From Marinobacter sp. ANT_B65 (GTDB lineage: Bacteria > Pseudomonadota > Gammaproteobacteria > Pseudomonadales > Oleiphilaceae): a stretch of DNA of 64,000 bases. Positions 38,508-47,515 of the stretch are shown in pieces. The stretch covers positions 590,505-654,504 of the forward strand of contig NZ_NXGV01000002.1 of NCBI RefSeq assembly GCF_002407605.1, read 5' to 3'. The notes under the pieces were generated by a model. That model was not told the DNA's origin, searched no databases, and was given only the letters and a program-made list of their open reading frames with translations. Each line of letters begins with the position of its first letter. The first letter of the stretch is position 1. The position numbers and the translations under genes were made by a program.

Positions 38508-39731
38508 ATGTCAGGCCCATTGTCAGGTATCCGTGTACTTGATTTATCCCGCGTTCTGGCGGGCCCCTGGTGCACCCAGATTCTAGCGGATCTGGGGGCT
38601 GAGGTTATCAAGATCGAGCGTCCGGGTCTGGGTGATGACACCCGTCACTGGGGGCCTCCCTGGTTCAAGGACCCGCAGGGTAATAACACCAAACAATCGG
38701 CCTATTACCTTTCCGCCAACCGGGGAAAACACTCGGTCACGCTGGACATAGGCAGTCCGGACGGGCAGGCGATTATCCGGGAGCTGGTTGCAGAATGCGA
38801 CGTGCTGGTTGAGAACTTCAAAACCGGAGGGCTCGACAAAAAAGGCTTGGGCTATGCCGACCTGTCCAGAATCAATCCCGGACTGATCTACTGTTCGGTC
38901 ACCGGGTTTGGCCATACCGGCCCGATGGCAGCGGATGCGGGCTATGATTACCTGATCCAGGCGCAGTCCGGGCTGATGAGTATTACCGGTGTCCCCGATG
39001 GCGAGCCTGGCGCAGGCCCGATGCGAGTGGGAATGGCGGTAGCCGATCTGACCACCGGTATGAACTCCGTGATTGCAATCCTGTCAGCTGTTCATCACCG
39101 CACTAACACCGGTGAGGGGCAGCACATCGACATGGCGCTGCTGGATGTGCAGGTCAGCTGGATGGCGAATCAGGCGCTGAATTATTTCTGCAGCGGAAAT
39201 GTGCCCGGGCGCACCGGAGAGTATCACCCCAATCTTGCTCCCTATCAGCCGTTTCCCACGAAAGACGGAAAGGTCATCATTGCCGTCGGGAACGATGGTC
39301 AGTTTCAGCGTTTGTGCACGGCAATAGGGCGGGCAGAACTGGCGGAAGATCCACGCTTTGCGACTAACCCGCAGAGGGTTCTCCACCGTGAAGAACTGGT
39401 CGGCAAGCTGTGCGAGACCACGCGCACCAGAACCAGCCGGGAATGGATGGATTCTCTGGTCAGTGTGCATGTTCCCTGTGGTCCCATCCAGAATATTGCG
39501 GAAGTCTTTGAAGACCCGCAGGTGCAGGCCCGCAACATGAAAATCGAACTGGAGCACCCTCAGTTGGGGAAAGTTCCGGGTATCGCTAACCCGATCAAAT
39601 TCTCCAAAACCCAGCAGGTCTATAGCAAAGCGCCTCCTATGCTGGGCGAAGATACAGATGCGGTTCTTCAGCGCCTGCTCGATAAGTCGCCAGAAGATAT
39701 AGCGTCGCTACGGGCCAGAGGTGTTCTGTAG
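38508..39731 (+). CDS. Class III (CaiB/BaiF) CoA-transferase
   Basis: The 407-residue protein begins GIRVLDLSRVLAGPWCTQILADLGAEVIKIE, shown here by its landmarks DLSRVLAGP and LGAEVIKIE. It contains the YLSANRGKHSVTLD region and the catalytic aspartate in AGYDYLIQAQSG near residue 150. These enzymes move CoA between carboxylic acids, for example from succinyl-CoA, which saves ATP compared with a ligase. The start is the ATG after GAGGAGACAGCT. It shares the LysR-controlled unit with the acyl-CoA dehydrogenase. The acceptor acid is unknown; dicarboxylates such as glutarate are known acceptors in GcdG-type members. Confidence 0.93.
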   Translation: MSGPLSGIRVLDLSRVLAGPWCTQILADLGAEVIKIERPGLGDDTRHWGPPWFKDPQGNNTKQSAYYLSANRGKHSVTLDIGSPDGQAIIRELVAECDVLVENFKTGGLDKKGLGYADLSRINPGLIYCSVTGFGHTGPMAADAGYDYLIQAQSGLMSITGVPDGEPGAGPMRVGMAVADLTTGMNSVIAILSAVHHRTNTGEGQHIDMALLDVQVSWMANQALNYFCSGNVPGRTGEYHPNLAPYQPFPTKDGKVIIAVGNDGQFQRLCTAIGRAELAEDPRFATNPQRVLHREELVGKLCETTRTRTSREWMDSLVSVHVPCGPIQNIAEVFEDPQVQARNMKIELEHPQLGKVPGIANPIKFSKTQQVYSKAPPMLGEDTDAVLQRLLDKSPEDIASLRARGVL

Positions 39732-39766
39732 TTTATCCGCGAAATTACTTCAATTGTCTCCATAGC

Positions 39767-39796
39767 CAGAAGCTGCCGCGTAAAGCGCGGCTTCTG
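39767..39796 (+). other. Imperfect intercistronic hairpin
   Basis: AGAAGC and CCGCG on the left pair with CGCGG and CTTCT on the right, with a small bulge, around a TAAAG loop. It lies in the 94-bp gap between the CoA-transferase and the second PimF-like gene. No T tract is seen, so function is open. Confidence 0.35.
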
Positions 39797-39825
39797 CTAT
39801 CGGATCTCACAGGAGAGCCCCCTGC

Positions 39826-41925
39826 ATGTTGGTTTCTTATCGCCGAGTCGATGAATTAGCTGTTATCACCATTAATAATCCGCCAGTGAATGCCTTGTCT
39901 CACGGTGTCCGGAAAGGCGTCCTTGAGGCTATAAATACTGCCCAGGCAGACGATTCCAAAGCGATTGTCATCCAGTGCGAAGGCCGCACGTTTATTGCCG
40001 GTGCAGACATCAGTGAATTCGGCAAGCCCATCGAAGAACCTTCCTTGCCCCAGGTGAACGCGGCGATTGAAGCCTCCGCCAAGCCAGTAATTGCGGCTAT
40101 TCATGGCACCGCTCTGGGTGGAGGTTTCGAGTTGGCCTTGAGCTGCCATTACCGTTGTGCGCTTGACTCTGCAGCGGTAGGGCTGCCCGAGGTCACCCTT
40201 GGGCTTTTACCTGGCGCGGGAGGAACCCAGCGGGTGCCCCGGTTAATTGGTGTGCAGGCCGCTCTTGATATGATCACCAGCGGCCAGAAAGTCAGTGCTC
40301 AGAAAGCACTTTCGCTGGGTCTGATTGATCGCGTGCTTGATGGTCCGGTTGAGGAAGCCGCGCTGGCATATGCCCGAGAGCTTGTGACAGAGGGCGCGGG
40401 GCCGAGGCGTATCAGCGATATTGCCATTCCGGCGGAGAGCTTTGACAGTGAAGCCTTTGAGGCATACCGCAACCTGCTCCGCAAGCGCAAGCGTGGGCAG
40501 GAAGCGCCTCAGCGCATTGTCGATTGCATCGAGGCCTCAATGGTGAAGCCGTTCGATGAGGGACTGGCTTACGAACGCTCCCGTTTTGTTGAATGTTGCC
40601 AGTCGGAGCAGTCGGCGGCACTGCGACATATCTTCTTTGCTGAACGTCAGGCCCCGAAAGTGCCCGGGCTCGACAAAGCCGTTGTACCGCGGGCCATTGA
40701 TCGCGTGGCTATTATTGGTGCCGGCACCATGGGCGGTGGAATTGCCATGTCTTTTGCCAATGCAGGTATCCCTGTAACCCTGCTGGAACTCAACCAGAAG
40801 GGGCTGGATGCGGGTCTGGCGCTGATTGCCAGGAATTACGCAACCACTGTCAGTAAAGGCAGGCTTTCGCAAGATCAGGCGGCTGCCCGTCAGGCATTGA
40901 TCAGCGGCACCACGGATTACGAAGCTCTGGCCGATGTTGATCTGGTGATCGAAGCCGTTTTCGAAAGTATGGACGTGAAGAGGCAGGTGTTTGGCCGCCT
41001 GGACCAAGTCTGCAAAGAGGGCGCTATTCTGGCATCCAATACCTCGTATCTGGATGTCAACGAGATCGCTGCAGCGACCTCGCGGCCTCAGGATGTTGTG
41101 GGGCTGCATTTCTTCAGTCCTGCGAACGTTATGCGTCTGCTTGAGGTTGTTCGCGCAGACAAGACTGCGGAAGACGTTATTGCAACAGCCATGGCTCTGG
41201 GTAAGCGCATCGGCAAGGTGCCTGTGCTGGCAGGAGTATGCTACGGGTTTATTGGTAACCGGATGTTGCGGCAATACGCACGCGAAGCCCAGCTTTGCAT
41301 GATCGAGGGTGCGGAACCTGAGCAGATCGATGGTGTGCTGACCCGGTTTGGCATGGCCATGGGCCCGCTGGCGGTGGGTGACCTTGCCGGTCTGGACATC
41401 GGATACAAGGCGCGCCAGGCACTGACGGATGAGCAAAAGGGTGATCCTCGCAGCTATTGTATTGCCGATACGCTGGTTGAAATGGGACGGCTGGGGCAAA
41501 AAACAGGCGCCGGATACTACCGTTACGATCCTGATACCCGTGCCCGCTCAGCGGACCCGGAGGTTTTGGCCGTTATTGAGGAGCAGGCGAAACAGCAGGG
41601 CGTGGAGCGTCGTGTGCTCAGCGATGAAGAGATTCTGGACCGGCACCTGATGGGGCTGATCAACGAAGGTTTCCGCATTCTCGAAGAAGGCATTGCCCAG
41701 CGCCCGGGCGATATTGACGTTGTGTATGTTCACGGATATGGCTTCCCCTCGTACCGGGGCGGTCCCATGTTCTATGCCAGTCGTCGTGGCCTGAAAGCGG
41801 TTTATGAGAGTATCGAGAACCTGTATGAGCTTACCGGTGAGGCCCACTGGGCTCCGGCACCATTGCTCACTGAACTGGTCAGGAACAACCAGACTCTGGA
41901 TGACTGGATGGCTCGAAAAAACTGA
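39826..41925 (+). CDS. Bifunctional enoyl-CoA hydratase/3-hydroxyacyl-CoA dehydrogenase, second paralogue
   Basis: The 699-residue enzyme has the same architecture as the gene at 22595. The crotonase domain (GRTFIAGADISEFG; GLPEVTLGLLPGAGGTQR) covers about 1-190. The NAD-binding domain begins near 297 (VAIIGAGTMGGGIAMSFANAG), with HFFSPANVMRLLE following, and the C-terminal domains end HGYGFPSYRGGPMFYA. Both catalytic glutamates are present. AGGAGAG lies before the ATG. It follows the CoA-transferase and precedes an IclR gene, so it belongs to a separately regulated route. The two paralogues probably differ in acyl preference. Confidence 0.94.
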   Translation: MLVSYRRVDELAVITINNPPVNALSHGVRKGVLEAINTAQADDSKAIVIQCEGRTFIAGADISEFGKPIEEPSLPQVNAAIEASAKPVIAAIHGTALGGGFELALSCHYRCALDSAAVGLPEVTLGLLPGAGGTQRVPRLIGVQAALDMITSGQKVSAQKALSLGLIDRVLDGPVEEAALAYARELVTEGAGPRRISDIAIPAESFDSEAFEAYRNLLRKRKRGQEAPQRIVDCIEASMVKPFDEGLAYERSRFVECCQSEQSAALRHIFFAERQAPKVPGLDKAVVPRAIDRVAIIGAGTMGGGIAMSFANAGIPVTLLELNQKGLDAGLALIARNYATTVSKGRLSQDQAAARQALISGTTDYEALADVDLVIEAVFESMDVKRQVFGRLDQVCKEGAILASNTSYLDVNEIAAATSRPQDVVGLHFFSPANVMRLLEVVRADKTAEDVIATAMALGKRIGKVPVLAGVCYGFIGNRMLRQYAREAQLCMIEGAEPEQIDGVLTRFGMAMGPLAVGDLAGLDIGYKARQALTDEQKGDPRSYCIADTLVEMGRLGQKTGAGYYRYDPDTRARSADPEVLAVIEEQAKQQGVERRVLSDEEILDRHLMGLINEGFRILEEGIAQRPGDIDVVYVHGYGFPSYRGGPMFYASRRGLKAVYESIENLYELTGEAHWAPAPLLTELVRNNQTLDDWMARKN

Positions 41926-42033
41926 TCCCGAAGGCCTTGGATCGGGGATCCGGAGTAGGTTCCAGCCCCCGTTTTTCCTTGCAGGCCGGTGGCTTGCATA
42001 GCCGATTCGTCGCTGTCATTATCCGCTGCTTCG

Positions 42034-42062
42034 AGCAACTGGCCGATTATCGGCCAGTTGCT
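42034..42062 (+). terminator. Hairpin terminator after the second PimF-like gene
   Basis: A perfect 13-bp stem (42034-42046 with 42050-42062) with loop TTA is followed by TAAGTTAATT. It separates the dehydrogenase unit from the IclR gene. Confidence 0.65.
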
Positions 42063-42090
42063 TAAGTTAATTCGGAAGGGATGAATCAGG

Positions 42091-42870
42091 GTGAGTCACC
42101 AGAATACGGATGCTGCCGGTGCAGACAAGGAGTTCCTGTCAACGTTTGCGCGCGGGCTTGAAGTCATACGATCATTCGACACAGAAACTCCGTCTATGAC
42201 GTTGTCGGCTGTTGCGGAAAAAAACCATCTGTCTAGGGCGTCTGCGCGCCGGTTTCTGCTGACATTGCAGAAACTGGGCTATGTCTCCCAGAATGACAAG
42301 AAGTTTGGCCTTACCGCCAAGGTGCTGGAGCTTGGATATTCTTATCTTGCGACTCTGGATTTCTCGGAAACGATTACGCCCGTTATGGAGGAGGTCTCCT
42401 ACCAGCTTGGTGAATCCTGTTCCGCTCTGGTGCTTGATGGAGTCGACATTGTCTACGTCGCCCGGATTCCCCGTCGTGGCCTGATTCCTCTTAACCTTCA
42501 GATCGGGGCGCGGTTACCAGCCTACGCCACCTCCGGCGGGCGGATTCTGATGGCTGCACTTCAGGGCCCGGAGCTGGATGGACTGATTGAGAAAACGAAT
42601 TTTGAAAAACTGACTGCTTATACCAAGGGGCCAGATGATTTACGAACTGAGCTGCAAAAAGTTCGTTCTGATGGCTACGCCATTGTGGATCAGGAACTGG
42701 AGTTGGGTATGAGAGCACTCGCGGTGCCGGTTCTGGATCGCCGTGGAACAGCCCGGTTTGCGCTGAACTCCAGTAGCCATGTCAGTTCGGTCTCAATGGA
42801 CCGGGTTGTCCGGGAATATGTGCCCATTATGCAGCGTGCTGCCCGGAAACTTACCGACCTTCTGCCCTGA
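42091..42870 (+). CDS. IclR-family regulator, PcaR/PcaU/PobR subgroup
   Basis: The 259-residue protein has an N-terminal winged helix (FLSTFARGLEVIRSF; HLSRASARRFLLTLQKLGYV, about residues 12-65) and an IclR effector domain with SGGRILMAAL and GYAIVDQELELGMRALAVP. The sequence around residues 25-70 is of the PcaR type that binds GTTCG/CGAAC repeats, and such repeats lie at 42980-43003 before the next gene. It starts with GTG; GGAAGGG lies 11-17 bases upstream. It probably controls the TTT transporter genes that follow. Confidence 0.9.
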   Translation: MSHQNTDAAGADKEFLSTFARGLEVIRSFDTETPSMTLSAVAEKNHLSRASARRFLLTLQKLGYVSQNDKKFGLTAKVLELGYSYLATLDFSETITPVMEEVSYQLGESCSALVLDGVDIVYVARIPRRGLIPLNLQIGARLPAYATSGGRILMAALQGPELDGLIEKTNFEKLTAYTKGPDDLRTELQKVRSDGYAIVDQELELGMRALAVPVLDRRGTARFALNSSSHVSSVSMDRVVREYVPIMQRAARKLTDLLP

Positions 42871-42979
42871 TACAGGGCATAGCTGATTACTCACTTACTC
42901 TGAAAATGTTGGCTTAGACAGGGGAAAAAATCTTGCACCTTGTTTATGAATATGTGAGATTACGCCCGCGATCAACAAG

Positions 42980-43003
42980 CGAACATAAGTTCGATAAGCG
43001 AAC
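42980..43003. promoter_or_regulatory. Three-arm PcaR/PcaU-type operator before tctC
   Basis: CGAAC (42980-42984), GTTCG (42989-42993) and CGAAC (42999-43003) alternate at about one helical turn, forming two overlapping palindromes. This is the three-motif layout known for PcaU-type IclR regulators. It lies 33 bases upstream of the binding-protein start. Confidence 0.7.
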
Positions 43004-43035
43004 AAGTATCGTTACCGATTAGGACAAGCATAAAA

Positions 43036-44028
43036 ATGATGAAACTAATGAAGAGTCATGTGAAAAGTAAGATTTTGTGCGCCCTGGCTGCTGCATCACT
43101 GTCTTTGGGCGGGGTAGCTCAGGCTGATGAATGGCCAGAAGACAATATTCGTCTGGTGGTTCCCTATTCAGCAGGCGGTACTACGGATCTGGTATCTCGA
43201 AAGGTCGCCGACCTGCTGCAAAAAGAGCTGACCACCGTAGTTGTCGAGAACCGTCCCGGTGCCGGATCTACTGTGGCAACCGGTCAGTTGGCACGCGGTG
43301 GGCGTGGATCAGATCACACGCTGTTGATGGCATCTCCCGGCCATACTATCGGCGCGTCCCTGTATCCGAATCTTCGTTACGATCCGGTGGCTGATTTTGC
43401 CTTTGTACGCAACGTGATCAGTATTCCAAACGTAATGGTGGTACCGGCCAGTAGCCCTTATAACACTGTTGCTGAGTTTGTTGAGGCTGCCCGTAACCAG
43501 GAAATGTCGTTCAGTTCGGCAGGTATCGGTAGTTCGATTCACATGTCCGGTGAGCTGTTCAAGAGCCTGACCCAGACCAAGCTGGTTCATGTACCCTTCC
43601 GTGGTTCAGGTGAGGCGCTTCCTGCCCTGCTGTCCGGTGATGTGGATGTTGCGTTCGAGAATCTGCCGACGGTTTATCCCCATATTCAGTCAGGCAAACT
43701 CAAGGCGCTGGCTGTTACTACACGAACAGCATCCGAGTTTCTGCCAGACGTACTGCCAATGCAGCAGGCAGGCAAAGGCTACGGACTTGAAAACTACGAA
43801 ACTTCTGCCTGGTTTGGTCTGATTGCCCACAAGTCCTTCCCGGAAGAAGGTATGGTCAAGCTTCAGGCTGCCCTTGACAGGGTTATGGCCGGCGAAGACT
43901 TCCAGAAGTTCCTGCCGCAGTTTGGCGCAGAAGCCGGAACAGTTGTGGGAGATGACTTCCGTCAGTTTGTTCAGGACGAACTGGAGAAGTGGTCTGACGT
44001 TGCAGAGAAAGCAAATCTGAAACGTTGA
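43036..44028 (+). CDS. tctC: Tripartite tricarboxylate transporter substrate-binding protein (TctC/Bug family)
   Basis: The 330-residue protein has a signal peptide of about 31 residues ending GVAQADEW. The mature Bug-type receptor carries NIRLVVPYSAGGTTDLVSRK and NRPGAGSTVATGQLA near the N-terminus, which form the carboxylate-binding loop, and SAGIGSSIHMSGELFKS. It captures a carboxylate in the periplasm for TctBA. It is the first gene of tctCBA and sits behind the GTTCG/CGAAC operator. Several ATGs open the frame; the first is used. The ligand may be an aromatic or dicarboxylic acid related to the 3-oxoadipate pathway. That is inferred from the shared operators. Confidence 0.93.
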   Translation: MMKLMKSHVKSKILCALAAASLSLGGVAQADEWPEDNIRLVVPYSAGGTTDLVSRKVADLLQKELTTVVVENRPGAGSTVATGQLARGGRGSDHTLLMASPGHTIGASLYPNLRYDPVADFAFVRNVISIPNVMVVPASSPYNTVAEFVEAARNQEMSFSSAGIGSSIHMSGELFKSLTQTKLVHVPFRGSGEALPALLSGDVDVAFENLPTVYPHIQSGKLKALAVTTRTASEFLPDVLPMQQAGKGYGLENYETSAWFGLIAHKSFPEEGMVKLQAALDRVMAGEDFQKFLPQFGAEAGTVVGDDFRQFVQDELEKWSDVAEKANLKR

Positions 44029-44043
44029 TACAGGCTGTTTTCA

Positions 44044-44079
44044 GGGCGGTGTCTACCTAAAAGGTAGGCCCGCCTTTTT
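44044..44079 (+). terminator. Attenuator-type terminator between tctC and tctB
   Basis: An imperfect stem (GGCGG and TACC pairing with GGTA and CCGCC) with loop TAAAA is followed by TTTTTC. It is placed exactly as the hairpin after dctP in the TRAP operon and would lower permease expression relative to the binding protein. Confidence 0.7.
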
Positions 44080-44111
44080 CTTCGAAACAGAACGGCATAC
44101 AGGGCCCTATC

Positions 44112-44648
44112 ATGGAAAAGTCTGAACGGCAGTTTGTCGCGGCCAGCGAGTCCCATTGTGGCAGATGTAACCCGAACTCGGTTCTGGGGGGCGTTTTTTC
44201 TATTCTGGCAGTGGGTTTTCTGTTTTACGCTATTCCCACGCATATCGAAATACCGGGTCATATGCAGCATCCGCTGCTGTCACCACGGTTTTTGCCTCAG
44301 CTTGCGGGCTGGGTGGTGTTGGCACTTTCGCTGGTTCTTCTGATTGACGGTCTGGTCAAACCACCCAGGAAGAGTGAAACGGACGAGTTCCGCCGTGGCG
44401 TTCCCGTCATGCGGCAAGTGTTAATGGTTGCAGCCGGAGTTATCTACGTGCTGTTTTTTGAGGAACTTGGGGCTATTGGCAGCGGTGTTCTGGCCTGTGT
44501 TCTGTTGTTTCTGGCAAGTGGCTTACGCGATCTCCGGGTGTATGCCCTGGCGATCATCTTTCCCGCAGTCGTGACCTTGCTGTTTATTTATGTGCTCAAT
44601 GTTCCTCTTCCTCCCGGAACGCTTTGGGAGTCGCTCTCCCTGATCTGA
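44112..44648 (+). CDS. tctB: TTT transporter small permease (TctB family)
   Basis: The 178-residue membrane protein has four hydrophobic segments near residues 20-42, 60-78 (LAGWVVLALSLVLLIDGL), 100-140 and 145-170, matching TctB topology. A leading cytoplasmic stretch of about 20 residues contains two cysteines. It lies between tctC and tctA; AGGG precedes the ATG. TctB is poorly conserved, so position weighs as much as sequence in the call. Confidence 0.9.
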   Translation: MEKSERQFVAASESHCGRCNPNSVLGGVFSILAVGFLFYAIPTHIEIPGHMQHPLLSPRFLPQLAGWVVLALSLVLLIDGLVKPPRKSETDEFRRGVPVMRQVLMVAAGVIYVLFFEELGAIGSGVLACVLLFLASGLRDLRVYALAIIFPAVVTLLFIYVLNVPLPPGTLWESLSLI

Positions 44649-44680
44649 ATCAGGCTCCTGACGGTCAGGAGCGAACGCAG

Positions 44681-46213
44681 ATGGCGATTGCGTCTGTTAT
44701 CAGGCATTACGTAATTGGGTTGCTCAAAATGGAAAACATTTCTGAAGTTCTGACGCTCTTTCTGAGTGTTGATAATTTTTTTGCCATTGCGATCGGGGTT
44801 CTTGTCGGTGTCGTTGTCGGTGCCATTCCGGGTCTGACGGCCACAATGGCAGTGGCATTGGCTTTGCCGTTTACCTTCTCAATGGAGCCGGTCACAGCCA
44901 TTCTGCTGCTGGTAGGCATCTATAAAGGCGGAATGTACGGCGGTTCGATTACTGCCATTCTGATCCGTACCCCGGGCTCCCCCGCGTCCGCCTGTACGCT
45001 GCTGGATGGCTATCCGATGGCACAGCAGGGCCATGCCAAGAAAGCCTTGAAAACGGCACTCTACTCATCGGTGGTGGCGGATATGATTTCCAACATCGCC
45101 CTGATCTTTTTTGCATCTTACCTGGCGAAAATTGCGCTGAACTTCGGCCCCCCGGAGTATTTCTGGCTTATCTGTTTCTCGCTGACCATCATTGTTTCTG
45201 TATCCGGTAGTTCAGTGGTTAAAGGGTTGATTGCTGCAGGGCTGGGCATCATCGTTTCCACTATCGGTCTGGACGCAGTTTATGGTACCCAGCGGCTGAC
45301 CTTTGATAACTACAACCTGATGGACCGGGTTTCCTTCATTCCGCTGCTGATCGGCCTGTTTGCGATTCCTGAGGTGATTGAGTTCTACACCTCCAAGGTT
45401 GCTCCGCACATTCGTACTGCTGTCAGCGGTGCATCTTTAACATGGAAAGAATTCAAGGGCCTGTTAAAGACCATTATCCGCGGTAGTCTGATCGGCGTTA
45501 TTATTGGCGCGATTCCGGGTACAGGGGCCACGTCGGCGGCGTTTATTTCCTACAGCGAAGCCAAGCGCACATCTCCCCGTAAAGCCAATTTTGGTAAGGG
45601 TGAGATTGAAGGCGTTGCGGCTGCCGAGTCCGGTAATAATGGCGTCGCTGGTGCCACACTGATTCCACTGCTCTCTTTGGGTATTCCGGGCGATGTGATC
45701 ACGGCCATCATCCTGGGCGCATTCATGATTCACGGCCTTACACCGGGCCCGGTTCTGTTCCAGGAAAACCTGACGCTGGTCTATGCGCTGTTCTGCGGCA
45801 TTATGGTCAGCTCTTTCGTACTGGTGTTTGTTGGTAATGCGGCTATCCGCTACTTTTCTCTTATTGCCGACATCCCCAAAACCATCCTGTTACCCATTGT
45901 ATTGATGTTCTGTATTTACGGAGCCTATGCCGTGAACAACAGTACGTTCGATATTGGTTTGATGCTGGCTTTCGGTGTTCTCGGGTTTGTCTTTAACCGG
46001 ACAGGGATTGCCGCTGCGCCGTTCCTGATAGGCTTTATTCTCGGACCGATGTTTGAAGATAACCTGAGGCGCACCATGCTTATCAGCAAGGGTGACCTGT
46101 CGATCTTCTTCCGGGGGCCGATTACCTGGGTTTTCGTTCTGCTAACCGCCGCTTCCCTGATTTTCGCGATTCGTCGCTATTGGGTGGCCCGGAAAGAAGA
46201 TGCGCTGGCGTGA
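44681..46213 (+). CDS. tctA: TTT transporter large permease (TctA family)
   Basis: This 510-residue protein with about 12 membrane segments has the TctA signatures VGAIPGLTATMAVALALPFTF near the N-terminus (about residues 45-65) and the repeated GAIPGTGATSAAF near 280, the re-entrant loops that form the transport path. GVAAAESGNNGVAGATLIPLLSLGIPG also fits. The start at MAIASVIRH is chosen for its AGGAGC eight bases upstream and normal length. The longer frame overlaps tctB. The protein uses ion gradients to import the ligand held by TctC. Confidence 0.94.
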   Translation: MAIASVIRHYVIGLLKMENISEVLTLFLSVDNFFAIAIGVLVGVVVGAIPGLTATMAVALALPFTFSMEPVTAILLLVGIYKGGMYGGSITAILIRTPGSPASACTLLDGYPMAQQGHAKKALKTALYSSVVADMISNIALIFFASYLAKIALNFGPPEYFWLICFSLTIIVSVSGSSVVKGLIAAGLGIIVSTIGLDAVYGTQRLTFDNYNLMDRVSFIPLLIGLFAIPEVIEFYTSKVAPHIRTAVSGASLTWKEFKGLLKTIIRGSLIGVIIGAIPGTGATSAAFISYSEAKRTSPRKANFGKGEIEGVAAAESGNNGVAGATLIPLLSLGIPGDVITAIILGAFMIHGLTPGPVLFQENLTLVYALFCGIMVSSFVLVFVGNAAIRYFSLIADIPKTILLPIVLMFCIYGAYAVNNSTFDIGLMLAFGVLGFVFNRTGIAAAPFLIGFILGPMFEDNLRRTMLISKGDLSIFFRGPITWVFVLLTAASLIFAIRRYWVARKEDALA

Positions 46214-46267
46214 TTACGCCGGAGTGATCTGACAGGACAGGGTGCAGATGCACCCTGCAGAAGACTG

Positions 46268-46294
46268 ACGAGCCCCGGTATTACCGGGGCTCGT
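46268..46294. terminator. Hairpin between convergent tctA and pcaF
   Basis: A 12-bp perfect stem (46268-46279 with 46283-46294) with loop ATT lies in the gap between the two convergent genes. It can serve both directions. Confidence 0.75.
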
Positions 46295-46304
46295 TGCGTT
46301 ATAC

Positions 46305-47507
46305 CTATACCCGTTCAATAAGTGTCGCGATACCCTGGCCGACCCCGATACACATGGTGCACAGAGCATAGCGTCCACCGGTGCGCTGCAGCTGGTGGGC
46401 GGCTGTCATCATCAGGCGTGTACCGGACATGCCCAGCGGGTGTCCGAGGGCAATGGCGCCACCGTTTGGATTAACCCGTGGGTCATCATCGGCAATGCCA
46501 AGCTCGCGCATCACGGCCAGCCCCTGTGCAGCGAAAGCTTCGTTCAGTTCGATCACGTCGATATCATCGATGCTGATACCCTGCTTTTCCAGCAACTTGC
46601 GGGTAGCGGGTACAGGACCTATGCCCATGATCCGCGGTTCAACGCCTGCAGTGGCCATACCCAGAATTTTTGCCATAGGCTTGAGGTTGTGTTGCTTTAC
46701 TGCCCCGGCGCTGGCAACAAGCATGGCGGCGGCACCATCATTCACGCCAGATGCATTGCCAGCGGTAATGCTTCCGCCTTCCCGGAACGGGGCAGGCAGT
46801 GCTGCAAGCTTGTCCAGGGTTGTACTGCGGGGATGTTCGTCAGCATCGAATACCAGTGCTTCCTGTTTACGGCGAGGTATCAGAACCGGCACGATTTCCT
46901 TTGCAAACACACCATCGCTCTGGGCTCTGGCGGTTTTTTGTTGCGAGCGGAGTGCGAACAGATCCTGATCTTCGCGGGATATGTTGAACTGTTCGGCAAC
47001 GTTCTCTGCTGTTTCCGGCATAGAGTCCACACCGTATTCTTTCTTCATCAGCTTGTTCACAAAGCGCCAGCCAATGGTTGTGTCCTCAATTTTCTGGCTG
47101 CGGGAGAAACCGCTATCGGCTTTGCCCATTACATAGGGCGCCCGTGACATGGATTCGACACCGCCTGCCAGTACCAGATCCATTTCGCCGGCACGAATGG
47201 CGCGGAATGCAGTACCTACTGAGTCCATGCCGGAGCCGCACAGCCGGTTCATGGTGGTTCCGGGTACAGAGGTGGGCAGACCGGCGAGCAGCGCTGACAT
47301 ACGCGCCACATTGCGGTTATCTTCACCTGCCTGATTGGCACAGCCCATGATCACTTCGTCAATGGCGGCCGGGTCCAGTTCCGGGGCTTGTTCCAGTACC
47401 GCTTTGAAGACCTGAGCTGCAAGATCGTCCGGGCGGACACTGGCCAGGGTGCCGCCAAAGCGGCCGATGGCGGAGCGGCGGGGATGGCATAAAAATACGT
47501 CAGTCAT
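46305..47507 (-). CDS. pcaF: 3-oxoadipyl-CoA/3-ketoacyl-CoA thiolase
   Basis: The 400-residue thiolase begins MTDVFLCHPRRSAIGRFGG, characteristic of PcaF/PaaJ. It has MNRLCGSGMDSVG with the nucleophilic cysteine near residue 90, PNGGAIALGHPLGMSGTRL and CTMCIGVGQG. It splits 3-oxoadipyl-CoA into succinyl-CoA and acetyl-CoA. The start at 47507 has TGAGG upstream; a TTG four codons earlier is unlikely. It is the third gene of a tight minus-strand pcaI-pcaJ-pcaF unit, which gives the substrate assignment strong support. Confidence 0.95.
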   Translation of the reverse strand: MTDVFLCHPRRSAIGRFGGTLASVRPDDLAAQVFKAVLEQAPELDPAAIDEVIMGCANQAGEDNRNVARMSALLAGLPTSVPGTTMNRLCGSGMDSVGTAFRAIRAGEMDLVLAGGVESMSRAPYVMGKADSGFSRSQKIEDTTIGWRFVNKLMKKEYGVDSMPETAENVAEQFNISREDQDLFALRSQQKTARAQSDGVFAKEIVPVLIPRRKQEALVFDADEHPRSTTLDKLAALPAPFREGGSITAGNASGVNDGAAAMLVASAGAVKQHNLKPMAKILGMATAGVEPRIMGIGPVPATRKLLEKQGISIDDIDVIELNEAFAAQGLAVMRELGIADDDPRVNPNGGAIALGHPLGMSGTRLMMTAAHQLQRTGGRYALCTMCIGVGQGIATLIERV

Positions 47508-47515
47508 AATAAACC

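Noticed and set aside
40537..41499. A 320-codon minus-strand open frame inside the second PimF-like gene
   Set aside because: The sense frame has full domain structure; the antisense product is histidine- and glutamine-rich without recognisable motifs.
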